Assembly (NCBI GenBank): GCA_964555585.1
Contig: CAZKSN010000011.1
Span: 1-27,273 of the forward strand
From: CAZKSN01 sp964555585
GTDB lineage: Bacteria; Bacillota_I; Bacilli_A; RF39; UBA660
Length of the DNA stretch: 27,273 nt
Reading direction: 5' to 3'
The notes under the pieces were generated by a model that made no database searches, had not been told where the DNA came from, and saw nothing but the letters and a program-made list of their open reading frames with translations. Position numbers and translations under genes: made by a program. Positions 15,070 to 21,262 of this stretch are shown here, piece by piece (the first letter of the stretch is position 1; every line of letters begins with the position of its first letter).

Positions 15070-15414
15070 CTATTCACATGCAATAGTAATTTCTATATTA
15101 TAATCGGTTAAATTTTCCTTTTTCTGTTTGGAAACAATAAAATCTATCTTAGTTTTATCTAAATCACACATTTCATCAGTATTTGGATTCACATATTTTG
15201 AAATATCTTTATTCATTTTTTCCTTTATATCTCTGAGAGTGACAGTATATGTTCCTTCTTTAATTCCACCATTTATCCATTCATCAACTTCAAATATTTC
15301 CTTTGCTTCCTGCATAAGCATATTATTTAATTTCTTTTCCTGCTCTTCAGTTAATTTTTTACCACAGCCAAATAAAGAAAATATTAAAACTAATAATATA
15401 AATATTTTTTTCAT
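15070..15414 (-). CDS. Small lipoprotein encoded inside the Tad operon, 114 aa
   Basis: MKKIFILLVLIFSLFGCGKK is a lipoprotein signal with the lipobox LFGC and acylated Cys17. The mature 98 residues are polar with a helical start (LTEEQEKKLNNMLMQEAKEIFEVDEW), then GTYTVTLRDIKEKMNKDIS and a C-terminal DYNIEITIACE. Two further cysteines (EMCDLD and IACE) may pair. I do not recognise a family. Its ATG overlaps the upstream prepilin stop by one base (TAATG), so it is translationally coupled to a pilus gene. A pilotin-like or cell-surface assembly role is possible but unproven. Confidence 0.8.
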   Translation of the reverse strand: MKKIFILLVLIFSLFGCGKKLTEEQEKKLNNMLMQEAKEIFEVDEWINGGIKEGTYTVTLRDIKEKMNKDISKYVNPNTDEMCDLDKTKIDFIVSKQKKENLTDYNIEITIACE

Positions 15415-17267
15415 TAAATATCACCCACAAACTTTATTGTTACTATACCATTTCCGGATCTAAATCCAGTATTAGTTGTAACTGTAGATAATAAATCACT
15501 TGCATAGCTAGTTCCGCCATTTCCTGAATTGTATTTTTCAGAAGAAATCTGAGTACATACGTTTTCATATGCTCCCTCACAGGTATTTTCACCAGTTGCA
15601 CATGAGGAATAAACCTGATTATAAGTCTGACAGCCACAGGCACTTGTTCTGCATGTTGCATAGCCACAGGCAGAGTTTTGACAACTATTGTAAGTCTGAC
15701 AACCACAGGCACTTGTTCTGCATGTTAAATTTCCACACGCACTGGTTGCACAAGTATTGTAACTGCAACTCGCACTTAAATAACATGTGGATCCACTTAA
15801 TGTTCCAGAAGGACAATAAGTTTCAGTAGTTGTTTCAACCCAAGTAGGATTATAAGATGTGCTTGGAGGAGTTGAACTAGTTTGCCATGCTGTATATATT
15901 TTAGTACATGTTCCAGATCCGGATACATGTTTTGAAGCATTACAAGGGCTACCTACTGTTCCTGTATTTTTTTGAGCACAAGCCGAAGCACAAGAAGGAG
16001 TATTATAATAAGTACCATTACTTATTGAATTAGTACGAGTTGTACAATAATATGGTCCCCAAGGCCCTTCACTTCCTATAATCCTATAAGTACAAGTACA
16101 AGAACATCTTCTATAATACCATCTATATAACGTACGAGTTGATGCTGCTTTTGTACATGAAGTTCCTGATAATGTCCATCCAGATGGACATGTACAGGTT
16201 GTTCCACAGGCAGAATTCTGACATGTCTGATAACCACAGGCAGCATTAGCACAACTGTTATACACTGAACATCCACAAGCACTGGTAGTACATGTCGCAT
16301 AACCACAGGCAGAGTTCTGACAGTTGTTATAAACTGAACAGGTATCATTTATAAAACCAGCCACACAGGTATTATTACCAGTAACACAGGAATTATAAAC
16401 ATTTTCTCTTAAATCACAATCCTTGTATTTATTCCCAGAGCCGCCTCCGCCTCCGTTTGTTCCGTTATTTCCGGCGTTTCCAGTTGCAGGTGTATCAAGT
16501 GTTCCAGCACTGAACGAACCGCCAGTCGCTGTTCCTGAACCGCCATCAGTTCCATTTTTTCCGCCACCGCCACCGGCTGCAGTCATAAGCAGTGCACTAT
16601 TGTAAGTAATGGTTGTAGCTCCTCCACCACTGTAAGTTCCAGAGCCTCCTCCATTATATCCATTCTGACCTCCAACATTTATTGTAATAATTTCTCCTTC
16701 TTCAAAATAAATCTTACCAGATACTTCTCCACCCTTACCACCAGTTCCACTTCCCTGAGCTCCGGAAGCAGTTATTAAATAATATCCGGCTTCAGGAATA
16801 GTATAAGTTTTAGCAGCTCCGCTGAATAAAAATTCAACTTCTTCACCTTCATATCCGGTAGTTATATATTCAGTTCCACATCTTAAATAAGTAGTTACAT
16901 TTGAAGTTTCCTCAATTACTATATAGCCACTGCATCCGGTATCATTTAATTCAATGGAAGAAATATAGCCTTCATCTATTATTGTCTGAACATCTATTAC
17001 ATCACTGTATACTTTAAAACCATCTGTATCTCTTTCAAAATTGATAAGACAATCAGTATCTTCAGAAATAGGATTCAAACAGGTATCTTCAATATAAACC
17101 TTTGTAGCATCAGAAACATGCTTTTCCTGAACTTTCATTACAGCTGTTTTACTTTTAACAAAATAATTATATGCAGCAGGAACAACTATTAAAGTAATCG
17201 CACTTAATAAAGTTATAGTTAAAAGTATTTCTATAAAAGTAAATCCATTTAATTTTTTCTTATTCAT
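15414..17267 (-). CDS. Prepilin fused to Gly-rich domain with Cys-rich insertion, 617 aa
   Basis: MNKKKLNG followed by FTFIEILLTITLLSAI is a class III prepilin signal (cleavage after Gly8, Glu at +5). Residues 40-135 are a pilin-like head with four cysteines. Residues 145-280 form a Gly-rich beta domain (FSGAAKTYTIPEAGYYLIT, GSGTGGKGGEVSGKI, ITINVGGQNGYNGGGSG, MTAAGGGGGKNG). Residues 284-570 are a Cys-rich region with about 40 cysteines, including a 23-residue repeat of the type YNSCQNSACGYATCRTSACGC. The last 38 residues (GNGGTSYASD...GNGIVTIKFVGDI) look like the final strands of the Gly-rich domain, so the Cys-rich part appears inserted in it. Ribosome site AAGGAG; own promoter upstream. 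Likely a surface-displayed minor pilin; ligand unknown. Confidence 0.88.
   Translation of the reverse strand: MNKKKLNGFTFIEILLTITLLSAITLIVVPAAYNYFVKSKTAVMKVQEKHVSDATKVYIEDTCLNPISEDTDCLINFERDTDGFKVYSDVIDVQTIIDEGYISSIELNDTGCSGYIVIEETSNVTTYLRCGTEYITTGYEGEEVEFLFSGAAKTYTIPEAGYYLITASGAQGSGTGGKGGEVSGKIYFEEGEIITINVGGQNGYNGGGSGTYSGGGATTITYNSALLMTAAGGGGGKNGTDGGSGTATGGSFSAGTLDTPATGNAGNNGTNGGGGGSGNKYKDCDLRENVYNSCVTGNNTCVAGFINDTCSVYNNCQNSACGYATCTTSACGCSVYNSCANAACGYQTCQNSACGTTCTCPSGWTLSGTSCTKAASTRTLYRWYYRRCSCTCTYRIIGSEGPWGPYYCTTRTNSISNGTYYNTPSCASACAQKNTGTVGSPCNASKHVSGSGTCTKIYTAWQTSSTPPSTSYNPTWVETTTETYCPSGTLSGSTCYLSASCSYNTCATSACGNLTCRTSACGCQTYNSCQNSACGYATCRTSACGCQTYNQVYSSCATGENTCEGAYENVCTQISSEKYNSGNGGTSYASDLLSTVTTNTGFRSGNGIVTIKFVGDI
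15557..16418 (-). repeat. Cys-rich repeat region (69-bp coding repeats)
   Basis: Codes residues about 284-570 of the 617-aa prepilin. Units of 69 bp are clearest at 15622-15770 (for example TAAGTCTGAC at 15622 and again at 15691) and at about 16205-16345. Encoded unit: YNxCxxSACGYxTCxxSACGC. Two repeat clusters are separated by a non-repeated Cys-containing linker. Confidence 0.8.
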
Positions 17268-17288
17268 ACTACTCTCCTTATTATTAAA

Positions 17289-17318
17289 ATTATAACATAT
17301 TAAGCTGAATCATTTCAA
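17289..17318 (-). promoter_or_regulatory. Internal promoter for the Gly/Cys prepilin
   Basis: TTGAAA (17318-17313), 18-base spacer, TATAAT (17294-17289), with TG one base upstream. It resembles the promoter at 10890-10917 (same TTGAAAT and ATGTTATAATT blocks). Confidence 0.5.
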
Positions 17319-17326
17319 TTAGAAAT

Positions 17327-17677
17327 CTACTTATAAAGAATTCTCTTTGAATTTACAGTATATGGATTATCAATAATCAGTCCCAGTCCTGGAGTAATTA
17401 ACTCTATATCATTATTTATAATAATTTCTATATTTTCAGTTTCACTAATTTTCAAATCTGCAGTTTTAATTTGACTTTGTACAAAATCAAGCATTTCATT
17501 ATAATTTTTACCATCTTTATACATTAGTTCAATTTCATTATTTAAATTTTCTAAAACATTCATATTATATAAAATTCTACCGAAGTCTATAATTCCAAAC
17601 AGAATCAGTAAAAATATTGGCAAAATCAGTATAAATTCAATTAAAGCCTGTCCTTTCTTATTCATATATATCATCAT
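17327..17677 (-). CDS. tadE: TadE-like minor pilin, 112-116 aa
   Basis: The conserved part starts MNKKGQALIEFILILPIFLL, then FGIIDFGRILYNMN: a G^Q leader with Glu at +5, the LPIFLLILFGIIDFGR signature of TadE, and one helix. The remaining residues form a small C-terminal domain (LENLNNEIELMYKDGKNYNEM and on). TadE-type pseudopilins are processed by the Tad peptidase and are needed for pilus assembly. Start choice is uncertain: ATG at 17677 or 17674 lies very near GAAGGG, while ATG at 17665 gives the canonical leader but with a 13-base spacing. It follows flp with an 86-base gap in which TTCAAA-17-TATAAA may be a weak promoter. Confidence 0.87.
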   Translation of the reverse strand: MMIYMNKKGQALIEFILILPIFLLILFGIIDFGRILYNMNVLENLNNEIELMYKDGKNYNEMLDFVQSQIKTADLKISETENIEIIINNDIELITPGLGLIIDNPYTVNSKRILYK

Positions 17678-17763
17678 ACCCTTCAGTTATATAATCTGTT
17701 CACACTTTATATAGGGAGAAATTTTCATTTTGAACTAACACATAAGAACAATTTAATACAACC

Positions 17764-17949
17764 CTACTTACAATAACCTTCACCAGGTTTTTCTCCTTCT
17801 ATATATTCTTGACCCGATAAATTACAGCTGGTTTTTGCAAATGCATCCTTTAAATAACCACCAAAAAAATTTACCAAGGCAACAATTATAACACTTATTA
17901 GAGCAATGATCATAATATACTCAGTTAAAGCTTGACCTTTTTTATTCAT
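17764..17949 (-). CDS. flp: Flp/Fap-type major pilin, 61 aa
   Basis: MNKKGQALTEYIMIIALISVIIVALVNFFGGYLKDAFAK is a Flp pilin: leader MNKKG, cleavage before Gln, Glu at +5 followed by Tyr (the EY pair typical of Flp), and a single helix. The extra tail CNLSGQEYIEGEKPGEGYC has two cysteines that may form a loop. Flp is the main shaft subunit of Tad pili. I choose the ATG at 17949 because it gives the canonical leader; a GTG at 17958 overlaps the AGGGAAGTGA ribosome site. It is the first gene of the ten-gene pilus locus, next to a consensus promoter, as expected for the most abundant subunit. Confidence 0.92.
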   Translation of the reverse strand: MNKKGQALTEYIMIIALISVIIVALVNFFGGYLKDAFAKTSCNLSGQEYIEGEKPGEGYCK

Positions 17950-17970
17950 TACAGTCACTTCCCTATTATA

Positions 17971-17999
17971 ATTCTATATTAAAAGTTTTATTTTGTCAA
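17971..17999 (-). promoter_or_regulatory. Main sigma-A promoter of the Tad pilus locus
   Basis: TTGACA (17999-17994), exact 17-base spacer, TAGAAT (17976-17971): six of six and five of six matches. This is one of the best promoters in the window. Its -35 shares bases with the -35 of the divergent DUF192 gene. Confidence 0.75.
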
Positions 18000-18020
18000 T
18001 TAATTATGCTATTATATAAG
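17993..18020 (+). promoter_or_regulatory. Divergent sigma-A promoter of the DUF192 gene
   Basis: TTGTCA (17993-17998), 16-base spacer, TATAAG (18015-18020): five of six matches in each box. The start would fall near 18027, only about 4 bases before the ATG at 18031, suggesting a leaderless or near-leaderless mRNA. No good Shine-Dalgarno is seen. Confidence 0.55.
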
Positions 18021-18030
18021 TGGGATAAAT

Positions 18031-18357
18031 ATGAGAAAAATATTGAAAATAAAGTTAAAAAAGGCAGATAATTTTTACAGCAGATTATTGGGATTTTCAT
18101 TTAAAAAAAATAAAATTAATTACTGTTTGCTTTTCAATAACTGTAATGGCATTCATACCTTTTTCATGTTTCAAAATATAGATGTGGTCATGACTGATGA
18201 AAATAATAAAGTTATATATATGAAAAACAATTTAAAACCTTTAAGAATTATACTGCCAAAAAAAGATTGCAGAAAAACCTTTGAATTGCCAATTAATACT
18301 ATAAAAAATTATGATATAAATATTGGAGATGTATTAGTGTTTGAGCCTTTTAATTGA
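18031..18357 (+). CDS. DUF192 family protein, 108 aa
   Basis: The pattern RLLGFSFKK, then LLFNNCNGIHTFFMFQNIDVVMTDENNKVIYMKNNLKP, then AxxTLELPxGxxxxxxIxxGDxL-like KTFELPINTIKNYDINIGDVL is DUF192: the central block corresponds to the family motif MxNTxxPLDxxFxD with the Asn/Thr part altered to HTFFMFQN. Most DUF192 proteins are secreted or lipid-anchored; this one has no signal peptide, so it looks cytoplasmic. DUF192 genes occur next to Tad/TadE genes in other bacteria, as far as I recall, and here it shares a divergent promoter region with flp, which hints at a common function. Its molecular role is not established. Confidence 0.85.
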   Translation: MRKILKIKLKKADNFYSRLLGFSFKKNKINYCLLFNNCNGIHTFFMFQNIDVVMTDENNKVIYMKNNLKPLRIILPKKDCRKTFELPINTIKNYDINIGDVLVFEPFN

Positions 18358-18386
18358 TTGACAATCTATCTGAAATATTGTATTAT
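18358..18386 (+). promoter_or_regulatory. Sigma-A promoter of tRNA-Ser(GCT)
   Basis: TTGACA (18358-18363), 17-base spacer, TATTAT (18381-18386), ten bases before the mature tRNA 5' end at 18396. The -35 starts one base after the DUF192 stop codon. Confidence 0.75.
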
Positions 18387-18395
18387 TATACCTAC

Positions 18396-18486
18396 GGAGT
18401 AGTACTCAAGAGGCTGAAGAGGCGCCCCTGCTAAGGGTGTAGGTCGGGAAACTGGCGCGAGAGTTCAAATCTCTCCTACTCCGCCA
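18396..18486 (+). tRNA. tRNA-Ser, anticodon GCT, CCA encoded
   Basis: A class II tRNA. Acceptor stem GGAGTAG (18396-18402) pairs perfectly with CTACTCC (18476-18482), followed by discriminator G (18483) and encoded CCA (18484-18486). The anticodon arm is CCCCT-GCT-AAGGG with the loop reading CTGCTAA, giving anticodon GCT for AGC/AGU serine codons. The long variable arm (GTAGGTCGGGAAACTGGCGC) and T arm GAGAGTTCAAATCTCTC are clear. Nothing suggests degeneration. It has its own promoter and terminator. Confidence 0.97.
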
Positions 18487-18501
18487 AAATATTAAATTTT
18501 T

Positions 18502-18530
18502 AAAAACATATGAACAATATGTTTTTTTTT
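18502..18530 (+). terminator. Terminator of tRNA-Ser
   Basis: AAAAACATAT (18502-18511) pairs perfectly with ATATGTTTTT (18517-18526) around a 5-base loop, then more Ts to 18530. It separates the tRNA from the ger operon. Confidence 0.8.
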
Positions 18531-18578
18531 AGTTTAAATTTTCTTAAAAAGTTAACAATATATATAAGGAGAAGAATT

Positions 18579-20045
18579 ATGATATATATTGATACTTCTT
18601 TTGAAAATATAAAAAATTATATAAATAAAGAGACTAATAACAATCCGGATATTATATTTAAAAAAGTATACTTTAATAAATATGATATAAATGTAGTTTT
18701 TAGTGAATCTTTAACAAACAGAAATGTTATAAATGACTTTATTCTTGAATTTTTTCATGAAGTTCAGTTACAAAATAAAAAGAATATTAAAGATATTTTA
18801 AGTTATTTAGAGCAAAGCATTCCGGCAAATAAAATAATTAGAATAAGTAAAATAAAAGACATGTTTTATAATCTGTTTAGTGGATTTACCTTGATTTTTA
18901 TAGATGGTGAAAAAGAATGTTTAAGTATTGAAACAAGAGCAATATTGAACAGTTCAATTGCAGCGGCTGAAAGAGAGGCGACATTAAAAGGTCCTAAAGA
19001 TGCATTTACAGAGAATTATCAACTGAATTTAGGATTAATAAGAAAAAGAATAAAAGACAAGAGATTATGTTTAGAAGAATTAAAGATTGGAAAATATAGT
19101 AAGACTAAGGTAGGAATTATACATATAAAAGGAATAGCAAGCAGTAAGTTGGCAAAAATAATTAAAAACAGATTTAAAGAAATAAGTATTGATGCTATTT
19201 ATGATACAAACAATATTATGGAACAGCTATCTAAAAATTGTAAAAATGTTTTTCCAACATTTATATCTACAGAAAAACCAGACTTTGCAGCAATGCATTT
19301 ACTTTCAGGAAAATTTGTAGTAGTGATTGAGAATTTACAGTTAGTTATGGTTCTACCAATAACTTTTTTTGAACTGTTTCATAGTCCTGAAGATTATTAT
19401 CAAAAAACAAAAAATGCAAGTTACACAAGAATTATAAGATATTTAGCTTTATTTATAACAATATATGTACCTGCAATTTACATAGCAATAACCACATACA
19501 ATCATGAGGCAATACCTTCAAAGTTATTGATAAATTTTGCTATTCAGAGAGACGGAGTCCCCTTTCCTTCTGTAGCAGAAGCTATAATCATGTTGATTAC
19601 ATTTGAAATTATTAAGGAGACAGATACAAGAACACCGAACATTATAGGTAGTTCATTATCAATAGTTGGAGCTCTCGTTTTAGGAGAAGCAGCTGTTAAT
19701 GCGGGAATCGTCTCACCCATCATGGTAATTGTAATTGCAATAACTGCAATAAGTGGACTTATATTATCCTATATTGATGTTACTAACGGTGTAAGATGGT
19801 GGAGATTGATATTCCTGGTGTTTGCATCAGTTGCCGGATTGATTGGAGTATTTATAGCAGGCATGGTATTATTAATAAATTTATCAAGTATAGAAAATCT
19901 AGGAGTACCGTACTTAGCTCCCTATGCACCTTTATTGTCAGAAGATATAGGAGATGATTTAATATTGAATAGAAAGAAAAAATATTATAAAAGAAAAACT
20001 TATTTATCAAAAAATTTAAAAAAAGGAAAAGTGATAGTAAAATGA
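18579..20045 (+). CDS. gerA: GerA-family spore germination receptor subunit A
   Basis: 488 aa from the ATG at 18579, preceded by AAGGAGAAG; an upstream in-frame ATG at 18510 overlaps the tRNA terminator and is rejected. GerA subunits sit in the spore inner membrane and, with B and C subunits, respond to nutrients to start germination. An N-terminal soluble part (about 1-285) contains the family block REATLKGPKDAFTEN. The membrane part has about five helices with the hallmark GVPFPSVAEAIIMLITFEII, ETDTRTP and SIVGALVLGEAAVNAGIVSP motifs. It ends with a basic tail. The gerC ATG overlaps its stop (ATGA). I could not identify a clear sigma-G promoter in the 50 bases between the terminator and the start. 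Confidence 0.94.
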   Translation: MIYIDTSFENIKNYINKETNNNPDIIFKKVYFNKYDINVVFSESLTNRNVINDFILEFFHEVQLQNKKNIKDILSYLEQSIPANKIIRISKIKDMFYNLFSGFTLIFIDGEKECLSIETRAILNSSIAAAEREATLKGPKDAFTENYQLNLGLIRKRIKDKRLCLEELKIGKYSKTKVGIIHIKGIASSKLAKIIKNRFKEISIDAIYDTNNIMEQLSKNCKNVFPTFISTEKPDFAAMHLLSGKFVVVIENLQLVMVLPITFFELFHSPEDYYQKTKNASYTRIIRYLALFITIYVPAIYIAITTYNHEAIPSKLLINFAIQRDGVPFPSVAEAIIMLITFEIIKETDTRTPNIIGSSLSIVGALVLGEAAVNAGIVSPIMVIVIAITAISGLILSYIDVTNGVRWWRLIFLVFASVAGLIGVFIAGMVLLINLSSIENLGVPYLAPYAPLLSEDIGDDLILNRKKKYYKRKTYLSKNLKKGKVIVK

Positions 20046-21262
20046 AAATTAAAATTTTTATATTGATACTTTTAGTTTTCTTGTTAACAGGTTGCTGGAA
20101 TTATAGAGAATTGGATGATATGTCCATAGTGGGAGCTGTGGGAATTGATTATAACACTGAAACAAAATTGTTTGAAGTAAGTGTTCAAATATTCAAAGCC
20201 AAGAAAACTTCAACAAGTGTAACAGCCGCAGGTTCCAGTGATGAAAGTCCAATTATTATATACGAAGATACAGGAAAGACAATTCATGAAATTTTAAGAA
20301 ATATGATTACAACAGCTCCAAAAAAAGTGTATATTGGACATATTGATGCAATCATAATTGGAAAAGAAACAGCAGAAAACTATTTAATTGAAAGTTTAGA
20401 CTTTTTCTTCAGAGATCCTGAATCCAGAAAAGACTTTGATATATTAGTCTCTTATGATAAAAAAGCCAGTGAAATATTAAAAATAATTACTCCATTAAAT
20501 AATGTGACATCATCTGATATTAAAGATATAATAGAATCAAATTCAAAATACAAGGCTATTGTTACTTCAATAACTTATGATAAATTCGTATCCATGATAT
20601 TTCAAGAAGGATTAGAAGCGGTTGTTCCTGCAATTAGTATAAAAGGAAACGAGGTTGAAAAAGGAGAAACAACTGAAAATACAAAATCTTCAGTATCAAG
20701 TGCAGATATTGAAATATCAAAACTAGCGGTATTCAAAGAGGATAAATATCTCGGGATATTAAATGAAGAAGAAAGTTTTGGATATAATCTTTTATCTGGT
20801 AATGTTAAAGAAACTGTATTTTCCTTTCCCTGTGAAGAAAATGCTTATGCAAGCATAGAGATAATAAAATCAAAAACTGATATTGAAGTTAGTTTAAATA
20901 AAAAAAATATACCTAAAGCAAAAATAAAAATAAATATTGAAGCAGCTAATTCTGAAAATAATTGCGCTATTAACATTATGGAAAAAGAAGGTATAGATAA
21001 AATTGTAAAACTAGCAAAAAAAGAATTGAATAAGTATATCTCTTTAACAATGAATAAGATACAGAAAACTTATAATTCAGACATTTTAGGATTTGGTGAA
21101 TATCTTTTTAGAAATGAAAATAAATATTGGAAAAAAAATGGAAAAGAATGGTATAAAATATTTCCAAATATAGAATATGGAGTTGAAATTGAAATTAAAA
21201 TTTCAAAAAAGGGTTCAACATTAAATACTTTAAAGGAGAATTACAATGATAAAAAAAAGTAA
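20042..21262 (+). CDS. gerC: GerC-family germination receptor lipoprotein
   Basis: 406 aa. Lipoprotein signal MKIKIFILILLVFLLTGCWN with lipobox LLTGC and acylated Cys18, followed by the Ger(x)C hallmark WNYRELDDMSIVGAVGIDY. The C subunit is anchored on the outer face of the spore inner membrane and is essential for receptor function. Conserved blocks include APKKVYIGHIDAIIIGKE, FFFRDPESRKDFDILVS, and a C-terminal helix with LGFGEYLFRNENKYWKK. It overlaps gerA by four bases (ATGA) and gerB by 17 bases, so all three subunits are translationally coupled in the order A-C-B. Confidence 0.94.
   Translation: MKIKIFILILLVFLLTGCWNYRELDDMSIVGAVGIDYNTETKLFEVSVQIFKAKKTSTSVTAAGSSDESPIIIYEDTGKTIHEILRNMITTAPKKVYIGHIDAIIIGKETAENYLIESLDFFFRDPESRKDFDILVSYDKKASEILKIITPLNNVTSSDIKDIIESNSKYKAIVTSITYDKFVSMIFQEGLEAVVPAISIKGNEVEKGETTENTKSSVSSADIEISKLAVFKEDKYLGILNEEESFGYNLLSGNVKETVFSFPCEENAYASIEIIKSKTDIEVSLNKKNIPKAKIKINIEAANSENNCAINIMEKEGIDKIVKLAKKELNKYISLTMNKIQKTYNSDILGFGEYLFRNENKYWKKNGKEWYKIFPNIEYGVEIEIKISKKGSTLNTLKENYNDKKK

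Noticed and set aside
15443..16348. Other open frames within the Cys-rich repeat region on either strand
   Set aside because: They are out-of-frame readings of the repeats with low-complexity Val/Pro/His content. Only the prepilin frame has a leader and a ribosome site.
15557..16418. Possible CRISPR array because of regular repeats
   Set aside because: The repeats have a 69-bp in-frame period, are imperfect, contain no unique spacers, and lie wholly inside a coding sequence.
16423..16605. Plus-strand proline-rich open frame
   Set aside because: It is the reverse complement of Gly-rich codons of the 617-aa prepilin (GGN/GGC become NCC/GCC), has no ribosome site, and fits no family.
18510..18578. 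Upstream start for gerA at 18510
   Set aside because: It lies within the tRNA terminator hairpin, lacks a ribosome site, and adds residues not typical of GerA; AAGGAGAAG before 18579 is decisive.
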